Below are positions 27,090 to 36,946 of a DNA stretch of 64,000 bases, piece by piece. The position numbers and the translations under genes were made by a program. The stretch is from Legionella feeleii (GTDB lineage Bacteria; Pseudomonadota; Gammaproteobacteria; Legionellales; Legionellaceae), in assembly GCF_001467625.1 (NCBI RefSeq), contig NZ_LNYB01000016.1:17265-81264 (forward strand), given 5' to 3'. The notes beneath the pieces are model-generated. The model ran no database searches. It saw nothing but the letters and a program-made list of their open reading frames with translations, and was not told where the DNA came from. The stretch's first letter is position 1, and the number at the start of each line of letters is the position of its first letter.

Positions 27090-28778
27090 TTATAAATCAG
27101 GCCCCATGCTTACGACAAACCTTGGTTTCCATCCTTTAATCCGATTAAAATGGTTATCCACCGCTTGTGCGAAACCTATTTTAATTGGTCCAACGGGTGA
27201 TACCCACATTAAACCAATCCCTACATCATTTTGTAAACGTTTCAAACTTGGCATATAGACATCACCACTGTCTAAAAAACCTGTAAGATACCATTTGTCC
27301 ACGGTTTCTTTCTGAATTTCAATGCCGCCATAACTGAGAATTTTCCCAGGACCAAGCGAGTTATAGCTATAGGCTTTCAGGTTATCGGCTCCCCCAAGTA
27401 GCAGTGCCAGGGATAAAGGTAATTCATTGATGTTTGAAATTTGGGTTATCCCTTGAATAGTATGAAAATAAAAGCGTGTGCGTAGGGCCGGCAAGGTGAG
27501 CGCAGCCTTGGCGTTAATTGATGCCTGCGCAAAGCTGACTTCCGATAAGATAGCTCTACTAGCTGCCAAACCATTGATTGTCACATTATAACCACTGGGG
27601 GAAAAAAGTTTGTCAGTCGTTTTAGACCAGGTGAACGTTGCACGTGGATATACACTGAGTTTTTCAATTTTAGGTGCACTGGTATAGTGGAAGCGTTCAT
27701 ACAAACCATTAATAGACAATATTCGTTGAAAATCAGATAAAGTATGTTGTTGCGCGATTGAGGTTAGTACGGAATCACTATAACCGGCGTTATAGTTCAT
27801 GTTCGCTAAATTGGTACTGATATTGTATTGATCAGTTACTGGATTTTGTCCTGGAATAATATACTGTGCTTGCAGCGAGCTTTCATTATAAGCACCTATA
27901 CCTACGACATTAAATTTATGACCGGCCCGGTTTACGGGGACAACGTGAAAGCCCGCACGGCCTCGTATGCCCGTATCAGTACCGTAGCCAAGGCCTAATG
28001 AATAATTAATGCGATCTGCGCGTTGCAGATGAACATCAACAGGAATATAGCGCTGACCATTCACTTGCGGTTTGATTGTCACATTGCTGAAATAACCGCT
28101 ATCAACCAAATAGTTATTTAACGTCAATAGTTGTTCTGTTGTATAGGGTTGGCCATAGTGAAAGGGGAGATAGCGGTTGAGCAATTCCGGCGAGATGTAA
28201 GTGGGATCAAATTTTACCTGCCCAAAATAATACTGTGGACCTGTATTAAATAACAAAATAATCTGGGCATTATACCGATTTAGATCGATTAGAATTTCAG
28301 CTTTTTCGAATGATGAGTGTAGATAACCCTGATTTTCCGCAGCACCAACGAGACGTTGTTTGGCATCTTCATACTGGGCGCTATCCAAGGGCTTACCTTC
28401 CTTGAAAGGGAAGTCTTGTATTAGCTTGGTTAACTCCGAATTATGTGCCCCCTCCCCTCGAATTGACACCTGCACCTTGGTAACAAGCATCTGTGGCCCG
28501 GGTATAATTGCAATGTGTAAAGGTTGTCTGCTTATGTGAATTTGTGGTTTAAAATACCCATAGGGCTGCATCGCTTTGGCAATGTGCAAACGAAGTTCTG
28601 CATCCGTTTCCTGGCTCAGTGAAATGGTTTCATTCAGTTCACTTAAGCGTAATTGGATGTTACTTAATAATTTCCCTTTCACACCACGAATATTAAATGG
28701 ATTCTTATTACTGCTGGCCCCAAGGAGCAAGGGCAATCCTGTCAGAAGCAATAGAATGAGACCTATTTTTTTATTCAT
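27090..28778 (-). CDS. tamA: Translocation and assembly module protein TamA (Omp85 family)
   Basis: A 562-residue outer-membrane protein. A signal peptide (LILLLLTGLPLLLGA) is followed by about three POTRA-like domains to ~245 and then a 16-strand Omp85 barrel (YSLGLGYGTDTGIRGRAGF to the end). The conserved barrel motif GGADNLKAYSYNSLGP matches the G-x-x-x-x-RGY/F loop motif in modified form, with Lys replacing Arg and Ala-Tyr for Gly-Phe/Tyr. The closing segment GIGLMWVSPVGPIKIGFAQA is typical. Length is normal (E. coli 577). First gene of a tamA-tamB-hemB run. Confidence 0.93.
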   Translation of the reverse strand: MNKKIGLILLLLTGLPLLLGASSNKNPFNIRGVKGKLLSNIQLRLSELNETISLSQETDAELRLHIAKAMQPYGYFKPQIHISRQPLHIAIIPGPQMLVTKVQVSIRGEGAHNSELTKLIQDFPFKEGKPLDSAQYEDAKQRLVGAAENQGYLHSSFEKAEILIDLNRYNAQIILLFNTGPQYYFGQVKFDPTYISPELLNRYLPFHYGQPYTTEQLLTLNNYLVDSGYFSNVTIKPQVNGQRYIPVDVHLQRADRINYSLGLGYGTDTGIRGRAGFHVVPVNRAGHKFNVVGIGAYNESSLQAQYIIPGQNPVTDQYNISTNLANMNYNAGYSDSVLTSIAQQHTLSDFQRILSINGLYERFHYTSAPKIEKLSVYPRATFTWSKTTDKLFSPSGYNVTINGLAASRAILSEVSFAQASINAKAALTLPALRTRFYFHTIQGITQISNINELPLSLALLLGGADNLKAYSYNSLGPGKILSYGGIEIQKETVDKWYLTGFLDSGDVYMPSLKRLQNDVGIGLMWVSPVGPIKIGFAQAVDNHFNRIKGWKPRFVVSMGPDL

Positions 28779-28878
28779 AAAGCGATAACATATTACCTCA
28801 GTAGACTTCTTTCGATGCCAGTATTTTCAGTATTCGAGTCCCGTAGTTACAAGGCAGGTTCTAAATTTTGAAAAAAAT

Positions 28879-31419
28879 CTAATCTGTGATTTCGTTTACC
28901 TCCAATGCTTTTAGACGATAGACCAATTCGAGTGCTTCACGAGCTGAAAGATTATCGGCATCAATTTTCGCTAACTCACTCAGTACAGGTGGCAAGGGTT
29001 TCACTGTAATTGCAGGGGCTGGTTGTTGAGGGGACTGTTGTTGAACCAGATCCAAATGAGTAGTAGCAAGATGCAAAACTTCGGCGGGAATGCCGGCAAG
29101 TTGCGCTACTTCGAGGCCATAGCTGCGATTGGCAGGGCCTTCTTCTACCCGATATAAAAAAACAATACGGCCTGTTGCCAATGTGGCTTGTAAATGAATA
29201 TTTCTGATGCGATCCATTTGTTCAGGTAACTGGGTTAATTCAAAATAATGAGTAGAAAACAAACTGTAGGCCTTGACAGTGCCAGCCAGATAGATACAGG
29301 TTGCGTAGGCCAAGGCCATCCCATCATAAGTACTGGTTCCCCGGCCTATTTCATCAATAAGGACAAGGCTTTTAGACGTTGCCTGGCGAAGGATATGGGC
29401 TGTTTCAGTCATCTCGACCATGAAGGTAGAGCGTCCTGAGGCCAGATCATCACTAGCTCCAATGCGTGTGAAAATCTTATCGATAGGACCTATTTGTACC
29501 TGCCTGGCCGGCACATAACTCCCTAGATGTGCGAGCAAGACAATTAAAGCATTTTGGCGCATGTAGGTCGATTTACCTCCCATATTAGGGCCGGTAATCA
29601 AGAGCATATTTTGTTTATCATCCAGCTCTAAATCATTGGCAATGAATTGCTGTTGCAGAACTTGTTCAACCACCGGATGGCGTCCGGCATGAATGTGAAT
29701 GCCGGGTTTGCTAACTAATTCTGGGCAGCACCATTTCAGGCTTTGTGCTCGTTCAGCAAAATTATTGAGTACATCAAGTTGGGCAATTGCCTGTGCCAAT
29801 TGAGAGAGTGAAGTAATGTATTGTTGTATTTCTTCGAGTAAATTTTCATACAGCCATTTTTCTCTTGCCAGGGCTTTGACTTCTGCGGATAAGACTTTTT
29901 CTTCAAATAACTTTAATTCCGGCGTGATATAGCGCTCAACATTTTTCAACGTCTGTTTACGTTGATAATTAGCCGGGGCTTTGTCTGCCTGATTGCGTGA
30001 TAACTCAATGTAATAGCCTTGCACGCGATTATAGCCAAATTTGAGCGACGAGAGCCCGGAACGGTTTTTCTCGTCATTTTCCAAGGCAATAAGTTTTTCC
30101 GCAGCATGGTTGTTTAAGGTTCTTAATTCATCGAGTTCTTCATCAAAACCCGTAGCAATCACTCCACCATCACGAATTAACATGGGTGGATTATCGACAA
30201 GCGCCGCAGTTAAGAGGTTGAGTAATACTGGCTGCGTAACTAATTGTCCTGCCAGTGTTTGTGTTAAGGAAGCCTTGCTTTGGGCAACTATTGCATGCAA
30301 TTCGGGTAAGAGAGCCAAAGTCTGCCGCAATTGCACCAGATCACGAGGTCTGGCTGATTTGAGCGCAATACGGGAGACAATTCTTTCTACATCACAGAGT
30401 TGTCGTAAGAGTGGGTGTAATAGAGTATCTTGTTTTTTCTCAATCAGTTCTTTTACTGCTTGCTGACGTTGCTGGATTGCACCATGTTGACTCAGGGGCC
30501 TGCCAAGCCAGCGCTTTAGTAAACGACTACCCATCGCGCAGGCTGTGTAATCAAGAACGGCGAGCAAGCTATTTTCTCGTCCTCCTTGATAATTTTCAAA
30601 TAATTCTAAATGCTTTTGTGTGGAAGCATCTAATTGCAAATAATCACTATTTTGTTCCAGCGTTATACTGGTTAAATGCGGTAAAGCCTGGCGTTGCGTC
30701 GCTTCTAGATAAGCCAATAAACAGCCTGCCGCGGGGAAGGCATTGCCATATTCTTTTTCGCCAAAAGCACTCAAATCGCTAACTGCAAATTGCTCACATA
30801 GACGTTGACGGGCTCGTTCGGGGGCAAAATCCCATGCCGGGCGAATTTTTACCCGCTCATTATTACGTAGGCAATTGATAGCAGTGGCATCTTGCAGCAG
30901 AATTTCTACTGGTTGCAGACGATTGATTTCAGCAATAAGTTGTTCTTCATCGGCTACTTGTAACAAGTGAAAACGGCCGCCACTTAAATCGACCCAAGCC
31001 AGGCCATATTGTTTAGCCTGAGGGTGAATGGCAAGTAATATATTGTCTCGTCGCGCATCGAGAAGCGCCTCATCCGTTACTGTTCCTGGTGTGATAATAC
31101 GGGTGACCTGGCGCTCAACAGGGCCTTTGCTCGTAGCTGGATCCCCAATTTGCTCACAAATGGCGACAGATTCGCCTTTTTTTAATAAGCGTGCCAGATA
31201 ATTTTCAACTGCGTGATAAGGAACACCAGCCATTGGTATTGGTTTATCGGCCGATTGCCCTCGATGAGTTAAGGTGAGATCGAGCAGTTGCGCTGCGCGT
31301 TTGGCATCATCATAAAAAAGCTCATAAAAATCACCCATGCGATAAAGGAGAAGCATATCAGGGTAATCGGCTTTGATGCGTAAATATTGCTGCATCATGG
31401 GAGTATGGCTAACAGACAT
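28879..31419 (-). CDS. mutS: DNA mismatch repair protein MutS
   Basis: An 846-residue mismatch sensor. The N-terminal mismatch-binding motif [15 protein letters not shown] holds the Phe-x-Glu that stacks on the mispair. The ATPase has Walker [30 protein letters not shown] and the STHYFELT signal. The carboxy-terminal helix-turn-helix for dimerisation is present, ending near [10 protein letters not shown] start at ATG 31419 ([13 protein letters not shown]), which matches the family; a TTG 39 bases upstream is also in frame. No mutL is in the window. The gene is transcribed away from the toxin-antitoxin pair. Confidence 0.96.
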   Translation of the reverse strand: MSVSHTPMMQQYLRIKADYPDMLLLYRMGDFYELFYDDAKRAAQLLDLTLTHRGQSADKPIPMAGVPYHAVENYLARLLKKGESVAICEQIGDPATSKGPVERQVTRIITPGTVTDEALLDARRDNILLAIHPQAKQYGLAWVDLSGGRFHLLQVADEEQLIAEINRLQPVEILLQDATAINCLRNNERVKIRPAWDFAPERARQRLCEQFAVSDLSAFGEKEYGNAFPAAGCLLAYLEATQRQALPHLTSITLEQNSDYLQLDASTQKHLELFENYQGGRENSLLAVLDYTACAMGSRLLKRWLGRPLSQHGAIQQRQQAVKELIEKKQDTLLHPLLRQLCDVERIVSRIALKSARPRDLVQLRQTLALLPELHAIVAQSKASLTQTLAGQLVTQPVLLNLLTAALVDNPPMLIRDGGVIATGFDEELDELRTLNNHAAEKLIALENDEKNRSGLSSLKFGYNRVQGYYIELSRNQADKAPANYQRKQTLKNVERYITPELKLFEEKVLSAEVKALAREKWLYENLLEEIQQYITSLSQLAQAIAQLDVLNNFAERAQSLKWCCPELVSKPGIHIHAGRHPVVEQVLQQQFIANDLELDDKQNMLLITGPNMGGKSTYMRQNALIVLLAHLGSYVPARQVQIGPIDKIFTRIGASDDLASGRSTFMVEMTETAHILRQATSKSLVLIDEIGRGTSTYDGMALAYATCIYLAGTVKAYSLFSTHYFELTQLPEQMDRIRNIHLQATLATGRIVFLYRVEEGPANRSYGLEVAQLAGIPAEVLHLATTHLDLVQQQSPQQPAPAITVKPLPPVLSELAKIDADNLSAREALELVYRLKALEVNEITD

Positions 31420-31537
31420 GACACTCTGGGGGCGATAAGTTTGTGGAGATTCTAGCAAAAGCCCTCACACAAGTCAGTAAACTTGGCGTTTTATCCAGAC
31501 TAAGAGCATCTTGCGAATGGATATTCCAATTTTGGAC

Positions 31538-31569
31538 TTGATTGGGTTTTAATTTGTACTATACTATAG
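31538..31569 (+). promoter_or_regulatory. Promoter and candidate autoregulatory operator of the Xre/RES pair
   Basis: A -35-like TTGATT (31538-31543) is followed after 16 bases by TATACT (31560-31565). A perfect palindrome CTATA-C-TATAG (31559-31569) covers this -10 box. It lies 15 bases before the antitoxin start, with GGGAGG as ribosome-binding site between. Antitoxins of this class repress their own promoter, so the palindrome is the natural operator candidate. Confidence 0.5.
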
Positions 31570-31584
31570 CAAGCGGGAGGTATT

Positions 31585-31986
31585 ATGCGTGCGACCCAAT
31601 TAATAAATAATCTGAAAGATCCAATTAAAGAAATTAAGATAATAAGAGAGGGTGTTTCACCAGAACTTATTGAGCATTTTCTTAATGAATGGTCTTTTTT
31701 TGTGAAAGATATCCTTAATAGTTTGCAAATTCCCAAATCAACTTATTTTGCAAAAAAAAGAACCCATGCTCTTCTGGACCCATCTACAACTGAAAAGTTT
31801 TTAAGATTAATTTCTGTAGCGCAACTAGCAAAAGAAGTTATAGGCAAAAATGAAGCAAAGAATTGGCTTTATAGACCAATTCCATCATTAGGAGATCAGG
31901 CTCCTATGGATTTGTTAGATACTGAAGTCGGTCATCGGCTCGTTGAGCAAACATTAATGCAAATTAAATATGGAATATATGGTTAA
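31585..31986 (+). CDS. Xre/MbcA/ParS-type antitoxin (DUF2384)
   Basis: A 133-residue antitoxin. The N-terminal half is an Xre-like helix-turn-helix region (DILNSLQIPKSTYFAKKRTH). The C-terminal half has the DUF2384/MbcA toxin-binding pattern, visible as AKEVIGKNEAKNWLYRPIPSLGDQAPMDLLDTEVG, where NWL..P.P.LG..P.DLL.T is the hallmark. It would neutralise the RES toxin by covering its active site and repress the operon. The stop codon overlaps the toxin start by one base (TAATG), which couples translation. Confidence 0.92.
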   Translation: MRATQLINNLKDPIKEIKIIREGVSPELIEHFLNEWSFFVKDILNSLQIPKSTYFAKKRTHALLDPSTTEKFLRLISVAQLAKEVIGKNEAKNWLYRPIPSLGDQAPMDLLDTEVGHRLVEQTLMQIKYGIYG

Positions 31987-32453
31987 TGACATTATGGTAT
32001 CGTGCTACACAGAGTGAGAGTGTTGGGCAGGTATTCTCCGGAGAAGGCGGGATATATGTTTCAGGGCGATGGAGCTATAAGGGTAGAAAGGTAATCTATT
32101 GTTCTCAGTCTATTTCGTTATGTACGTTAGAATGGTTGGCTCACCACGGTTTAACTGTTTCGGGGTATAGCTATTATAGATTTTCTATAGAAATTCCTGA
32201 AAAATTAACCTTCTATGCAGATATTTCAGATTTACCTAAAGAGTGGAATTTATGTCCTGCATCAGATGAAACAAGAGAATTTGCTGAAATTCATTTGTTT
32301 AATCAAGAAAAATATCTGGCCCTTGCAGTTCCTTCAGTAATGGTTCATGAAGAAAAAAATCTGATCATTAATCCAATGCATCCAAATTTTCTTCAAGCTG
32401 TAAAAAGTGTCAGGTCACTAGGTAAATTTGTTGCTCCCGCCAGAAATAATTAA
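31986..32453 (+). CDS. RES-domain toxin (NAD+-degrading)
   Basis: A 155-residue toxin of the RES family, whose members (MbcT and relatives) destroy NAD+ by phosphorolysis or hydrolysis. The family residues are visible: YRAT at the N terminus, GGIYVSGRWSYKGRKVIYCS (G-R-W), and SISLCTLEWLAHHG with the catalytic Glu. The final part carries VMVHEEKNLIINPMHP, another conserved segment (N-P-x-H-P). All key residues look intact, so the toxin is probably active. It pairs with the overlapping antitoxin upstream. Confidence 0.92.
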   Translation: MTLWYRATQSESVGQVFSGEGGIYVSGRWSYKGRKVIYCSQSISLCTLEWLAHHGLTVSGYSYYRFSIEIPEKLTFYADISDLPKEWNLCPASDETREFAEIHLFNQEKYLALAVPSVMVHEEKNLIINPMHPNFLQAVKSVRSLGKFVAPARNN

Positions 32454-32579
32454 GTAAATGTCTTGTTAGGAAACGATCAAACTGAAATTAGTACAATGAT
32501 TTGCTAATTAAGGTAAAATTGGCCATTATGCTAGGCGAACTTTTATATGACATTTTTTCAGCAATGGAGAGCCTGGCCT

Positions 32580-33815
32580 ATGAAATTTGATGCCCTTGTG
32601 CTTGGCGGCGGAATTGTTGGTGTATCGGTTGCCACGCATTTACAAATGCGCGGACGTTCTGTTGCCTTGGTGGATCTGAAATTTCCAGGAAGTGAAACGT
32701 CGTTTGGCAATGCCGGACTAATTCAGCGTGAAGGTGTGTATCCTTATGCTTTCCCAAGGGATATTGGTTCCCTGATTAAATATGCTTTGAACCGCTCACC
32801 GGAGGCCAGATATCACCTAACTTCCTTACTAAAACTGGCACCTTTCCTATGGAAATACTGGTTTCACTCTCACCCATCCCGCCACGCCGAGATTGCTCGC
32901 TCTTATGCTACGTTAATCCAATATAGTTTATCGGAACATCATTCGCTGGCTGAGGCAGCAGGTGCTAAACATTTGTTTCGATCCGGGGGATGGCTTAAGG
33001 TTTTTCGTAGTGCAAAAAAGCAGGATGTTGAAACAAGGTTTGCTGAAAAATGCCTGGCCGAGCATGGTGCCAAATTTGAGGAATTGAATGCCGAGACTTT
33101 ACGCCAAATTGAACCTGATCTTGACCAGTCTTTGTTAGGCGCCCTTCGTTATACGCAGTCTGAGGCGGTCAGTGACCCTGGTGCGTTGGTTGCTGCTTAT
33201 GCAAAGCACTTTGAGCGTATTGGCGGGCGCTTTTTCTTTGGCGATGCCTGCAAGCTATCTGATCAGTGGACACTCAAGACAGAGCAGGGCGAGATTAAAG
33301 CAGATTCTGCTGTGATTAGCTTAGGACCGTGGTCGGATATATTGAGTGCTCGATTTGGCTATCGGTTCCCACTAGCTGTTAAGCGTGGATACCATATGCA
33401 TTATGATATGAAACCGGATGCATGCCTCAATCACCCGGTTTTGGATGTGGAAAATGGCTATGTTATGGCTCCGATGACACGCGGAATCCGGCTAACGACG
33501 GGCGCTGAATTTGCGCCTCGTGACTCGCGAAAGACGCCAGTACAACTTAATTGTGTAGAGCCTATTGCACGTACGCTTTTCCCTATTACCAAACGACTTG
33601 AAGAAAAACCGTGGATGGGCTGCCGCCCATGTACCCCGGATATGCTTCCCATTATTGGCCAGGCTCCTCGCCATAAAGGACTATGGTTTGCTTTTGGGCA
33701 TGCCCATCATGGGCTAACGTTGGGTCCTGTGACTGGGCGTCTGGTTGCCGAGATGATGACGGGTTCCGATTTGATAACGAATCCCTTACCATTTAGTGCT
33801 AATCGTTTTGGCTAA
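32580..33815 (+). CDS. FAD-dependent D-amino-acid dehydrogenase-like oxidoreductase (DadA family)
   Basis: A 411-residue DAO-family flavoenzyme. The FAD-binding Rossmann motif GGGIVGVSVATHLQMRG opens the protein, followed by LVD and the TSFGNAGLIQ segment typical of DadA-like enzymes. Later landmarks are AVISLGPWSD, VKRGYHMHY, MAPMTRGIRLTTGAEF and the second flavin segment FAFGHAHHGLTLGP. DadA deaminates D-amino acids and feeds electrons to the respiratory chain; the exact substrate here is unknown. ATG at 32580 has GGAG 11 bases upstream; the in-frame start at 32547 adds residues not seen in the family. No alr/dadX racemase is next to it. Confidence 0.85.
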   Translation: MKFDALVLGGGIVGVSVATHLQMRGRSVALVDLKFPGSETSFGNAGLIQREGVYPYAFPRDIGSLIKYALNRSPEARYHLTSLLKLAPFLWKYWFHSHPSRHAEIARSYATLIQYSLSEHHSLAEAAGAKHLFRSGGWLKVFRSAKKQDVETRFAEKCLAEHGAKFEELNAETLRQIEPDLDQSLLGALRYTQSEAVSDPGALVAAYAKHFERIGGRFFFGDACKLSDQWTLKTEQGEIKADSAVISLGPWSDILSARFGYRFPLAVKRGYHMHYDMKPDACLNHPVLDVENGYVMAPMTRGIRLTTGAEFAPRDSRKTPVQLNCVEPIARTLFPITKRLEEKPWMGCRPCTPDMLPIIGQAPRHKGLWFAFGHAHHGLTLGPVTGRLVAEMMTGSDLITNPLPFSANRFG

Positions 33816-33905
33816 TGATTTTTGGATGTTTGTAGAATTTCGGAAAATTTATACATTCCTAAATTCACACTATAGTATTTATAAGCGAACTAATGTTAGA
33901 TAATT

Positions 33906-34265
33906 ATGAAACGTAATTGGGATATGATTAGAAATATTCTCTTCAAAGTGGAAGAGCTTTCACCTAATGCACTGTTGACATTAGACAGTTTTCCTATGGA
34001 TGAACACAACGAAATTTCCTACCATTTGGAAATACTGGAAGAAGCGGGATTAATCAAAGGCAAAATCCATAAAACGCCTGGTGGTTCTCCGCATGGGTTC
34101 CATTTAATTCGCCTTAGCTGGCTTGGGCATGATTTTTTGGAGTGTATTCGTTCCGATGCGGTATGGAAACAAATAAACGATCAGCTTGGTTCCAAAAAAG
34201 TAGGAATGAGTATTGAAAACATTATGATGATATCTCAAGGTATTTCAAAAAGATTGTTATCTTAA
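33906..34265 (+). CDS. DUF2513 domain protein
   Basis: A 119-residue protein matching the DUF2513 pattern: MKRNWDMIRNIL at the start, EISYHLEILEEAGLIKG in the middle (a winged-helix-like segment) and LSWLGHDFLECIR. Such proteins occur in phages, plasmids and genomic islands and look like small DNA-binding or regulatory proteins, but their function is unknown. It follows the DadA-like gene by 90 bases and closes the accessory patch that begins with the toxin-antitoxin pair. Confidence 0.8.
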   Translation: MKRNWDMIRNILFKVEELSPNALLTLDSFPMDEHNEISYHLEILEEAGLIKGKIHKTPGGSPHGFHLIRLSWLGHDFLECIRSDAVWKQINDQLGSKKVGMSIENIMMISQGISKRLLS

Positions 34266-34309
34266 TAATCATTTTCCCCTCGGATTAATCACCTTATAGC
34301 CATGCAGCA

Positions 34310-35341
34310 TTAAAAGGCCAGTTTTAATTGCTGCCAATAAAGGTTGTAGAGTGCCAAAGTCTCTTCACCAACATCGCGTTGAAAGTGGCCGCGCTTAAGT
34401 GTTTCGGCTGAGGGGTAGACAACCTTATTTTCACTCACTGATTTAGGTAATAATTCGCGTCCTTTCGCATTGGTAATCGCATGCCCTTCGGCGAGTGCAA
34501 TTTTCGCACTGGTTTCAGCCTGGAGCATGAAATTAATAAATTGATAGGCTTCATCAGGATGCGGCGGGCTAAGAGGCATTGCCAAACAATCAACCCAAAT
34601 TACAAAGCCCTCCTTTGGATAAACAAAGTCAATTTTGTTATTTTCTGCATGAGCTTTAAAAGCATCACCATTCCAGGCAGAGCCGGCTATGGCATCTTCA
34701 TCGATCATAATTGCCTGAATACTGTCACTGGCAAATAATTTGATATTAGGAACCAGCGCCAGCAGGCGTTGATAGGCCGCCTCAATGTGTTTGGGATCGC
34801 TATCATTAGGATTAAATCCGAGGCTCATCAAGGCAATAGCAAACACTTCTCGCGAGTCATCGAGCAACATCAATTGTCGGCGCCAACGACTTTGCCAGAG
34901 GGTATTCCAGCTACGCGGTGTCATTTTGACGAAGTCTCGATTGAAAAAGATGCCCGTAGCCCCCCAAATTAAAGGTACGCTATAACGGTTGCCTGGATCA
35001 TAGTTATTATTGGTAAAGCGTTCATCCAAATTGGCAAGATTAGGTAAACGAGCTTGATCAAGTGGTGTGAGCATACCTTGTCTTTGCATGCGCTCAACAT
35101 AATAAGCAGAGGGAAGGATGACATCATAAATACTTTTGCCACTTGCTTTTAATTTGGCATACATCGTTTCATTACTGTCATAGGTAGAAAAATTAACCCT
35201 AATCCCTGTTTGTTGTTCAAATTGTTGTATTACCTTTTTGGGAATTTCTCCTCCCCAGACATAGACATTGACCACTTTATTGGCATGGGCAGAAAAAGAA
35301 GCCGATATCATTAGAAGAAAAAAGCGTAGAATTTTTTTCAT
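34310..35341 (-). CDS. potD: Spermidine/putrescine periplasmic binding protein PotD
   Basis: A 343-residue periplasmic protein. The signal peptide FFLLMISASFSAHA is followed by NVYVWGGEIPKKVIQQFEQQTGI, the typical PotD start (consensus YxWxxYIP). Other landmarks are YDVILPSAYYVERM, PLIWGATGIFFNRD and AWNGDAFKA. It captures polyamines for the PotABC importer. The Trp-Gly-Gly instead of the usual aromatic-rich WxxY may shift specificity. The start codon overlaps the end of potC by 4 bases. Confidence 0.93.
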   Translation of the reverse strand: MKKILRFFLLMISASFSAHANKVVNVYVWGGEIPKKVIQQFEQQTGIRVNFSTYDSNETMYAKLKASGKSIYDVILPSAYYVERMQRQGMLTPLDQARLPNLANLDERFTNNNYDPGNRYSVPLIWGATGIFFNRDFVKMTPRSWNTLWQSRWRRQLMLLDDSREVFAIALMSLGFNPNDSDPKHIEAAYQRLLALVPNIKLFASDSIQAIMIDEDAIAGSAWNGDAFKAHAENNKIDFVYPKEGFVIWVDCLAMPLSPPHPDEAYQFINFMLQAETSAKIALAEGHAITNAKGRELLPKSVSENKVVYPSAETLKRGHFQRDVGEETLALYNLYWQQLKLAF

Positions 35342-36105
35342 ACTGATTTACCCGATAAGCGATGTGAAATGATAACTAATACCATCGATATCAGCAGAGT
35401 AATTGTACATAAGGCATTCAGCTCCGGGGTTACCCCTGCTCTAACCAAGGAATAAATGGTGAGAGGTAAGATATTAAAATCAGGGCCAGCAACAAAATAG
35501 CTGATAATGACATCATCGAACGATAGAGTGAAACAAAGCAAAAAGGCACTTAAAACGCCTGGCCATAATAAGGGCAGCAGAATTTTAGTTAAGGCAATCC
35601 AACGGCTGGCCCCTAAATCCAGAGCACTGAAATAGATATTGGGATCAAGGGTATGAATGCGGCTGTTGATGGTTAACACCACAAAAGGAATGCAGAACGT
35701 GATATGTGCAATTAATAAGCTTGAAAAACCTAAAGGAATATTGCTGGCATTAAAAAATAAAAGCAAGGCGACACCAAGAACCAAATCCGGAATAATAATC
35801 AACAATAATAATAAGGCATATAGGAAATGGCTGTGCTTACTGCGAAAGAGAAACAAATGGACACAGGTTAGTACACCTATCGTAGTGGCTGCAATGGATG
35901 CGCCGAGTCCTAATATAATGGAATGTAGAAAAGAAGACCATAAACCGCGATCATGAAAAAGTTCTATATACCAGCGTAAGGAGAAGCCATGCCATTGCAG
36001 GGAAAACTTGGTGTTATTGATTGAATAAACGATCAAAACCAGGATAGGAAAATAAAGTATGAGATAAACAAGACTCAAAAATGTTTTTTGCGCCAAGGCC
36101 TTCAA
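35338..36105 (-). CDS. potC: Spermidine/putrescine ABC permease PotC
   Basis: A 255-residue inner-membrane permease with about six membrane segments. The cytoplasmic EAA loop reads ALDLGASRWIALTKILLPLLWPG (residues about 165-187), the surface that docks on PotA. Length matches E. coli PotC (264). It overlaps potB and potD by 4 bases at either end, so the three are translated together. Confidence 0.94.
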   Translation of the reverse strand: MKALAQKTFLSLVYLILYFPILVLIVYSINNTKFSLQWHGFSLRWYIELFHDRGLWSSFLHSIILGLGASIAATTIGVLTCVHLFLFRSKHSHFLYALLLLLIIIPDLVLGVALLLFFNASNIPLGFSSLLIAHITFCIPFVVLTINSRIHTLDPNIYFSALDLGASRWIALTKILLPLLWPGVLSAFLLCFTLSFDDVIISYFVAGPDFNILPLTIYSLVRAGVTPELNALCTITLLISMVLVIISHRLSGKSV

Positions 36106-36926
36106 TGCAATACCTCCTTACTCTGGCGACGATAAATAATTAATAAAATCAGTAAAAGGACTGTTAATACCACCGAGGTTGCTGAGCCCTGCGGCCAATT
36201 CTCTAACACCAGAAACTGATCTTGAATTAAATTACCTAACAAAATAGAGCGAGCCCCTCCCAGTACGTTAGGGATGTAAAACAAAGTCATTGCGGGTAAT
36301 AGCACCAATAAGCAGCCTGCAATAATACCGCTGGCGGTATTGGGTAAGAACACGCGAAAAAAGATAGCCCATTTATTGGCTCCTAAATCTTTCGCTGCTT
36401 CAATCAGTTTGAAATCAAAACGCTCCATGTTGGTAAAAATAGGTAAGACCATAAAAGGAAATAAGTTATAAACCAGCCCACTGATAACTGCAAAATTAGA
36501 GTATAGTAACGCGAGTGGGGTATCGATCAAATGTAATTGCAACAGAATGGCGTTGATAATTCCTTTGGACTTGAGTATGGCAATTAGGGAGTAAGTACGT
36601 ACAAGTGAGCTCGTCCAAAAGGGAATAATAATCAATAATAACAATAATGATTGATGTTTTGATTTAACCAGTAAATAGCTAAAAGGGTAGGCAATAAGTA
36701 AGCAGCATCCCGTGGTAACTAAAGCAATCAATAAGGAACGAAAAAAAATCTTGGCAAAGACAGGGGTTAGTAGGGCTGTGTAATTGTTTAATGTAAAGGG
36801 TAAGTTCACCAGATGGCTGCTATCTCGCGATAAAAAACTGGCTATCAAGACCAAACCTAAGGGAATAAAGCTAAAAATGAATAGCCAGGTATAAGTCAAG
36901 TAAAGAGAAGGTGATTTAACTTTCAT
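36102..36926 (-). CDS. potB: Spermidine/putrescine ABC permease PotB
   Basis: A 274-residue permease, partner of PotC. Six hydrophobic segments are visible and the EAA loop is EAAKDLGANKWAIFFRVFLP. ATG at 36926 has GAGGA 6 bases upstream; the longer in-frame TTG at 36944 lacks a site and would leave only 2 bases after potA. It follows potA by 20 bases. Confidence 0.94.
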   Translation of the reverse strand: MKVKSPSLYLTYTWLFIFSFIPLGLVLIASFLSRDSSHLVNLPFTLNNYTALLTPVFAKIFFRSLLIALVTTGCCLLIAYPFSYLLVKSKHQSLLLLLIIIPFWTSSLVRTYSLIAILKSKGIINAILLQLHLIDTPLALLYSNFAVISGLVYNLFPFMVLPIFTNMERFDFKLIEAAKDLGANKWAIFFRVFLPNTASGIIAGCLLVLLPAMTLFYIPNVLGGARSILLGNLIQDQFLVLENWPQGSATSVVLTVLLLILLIIYRRQSKEVLH

Positions 36927-36946
36927 CTTAATCCTCAGCACCAAGA

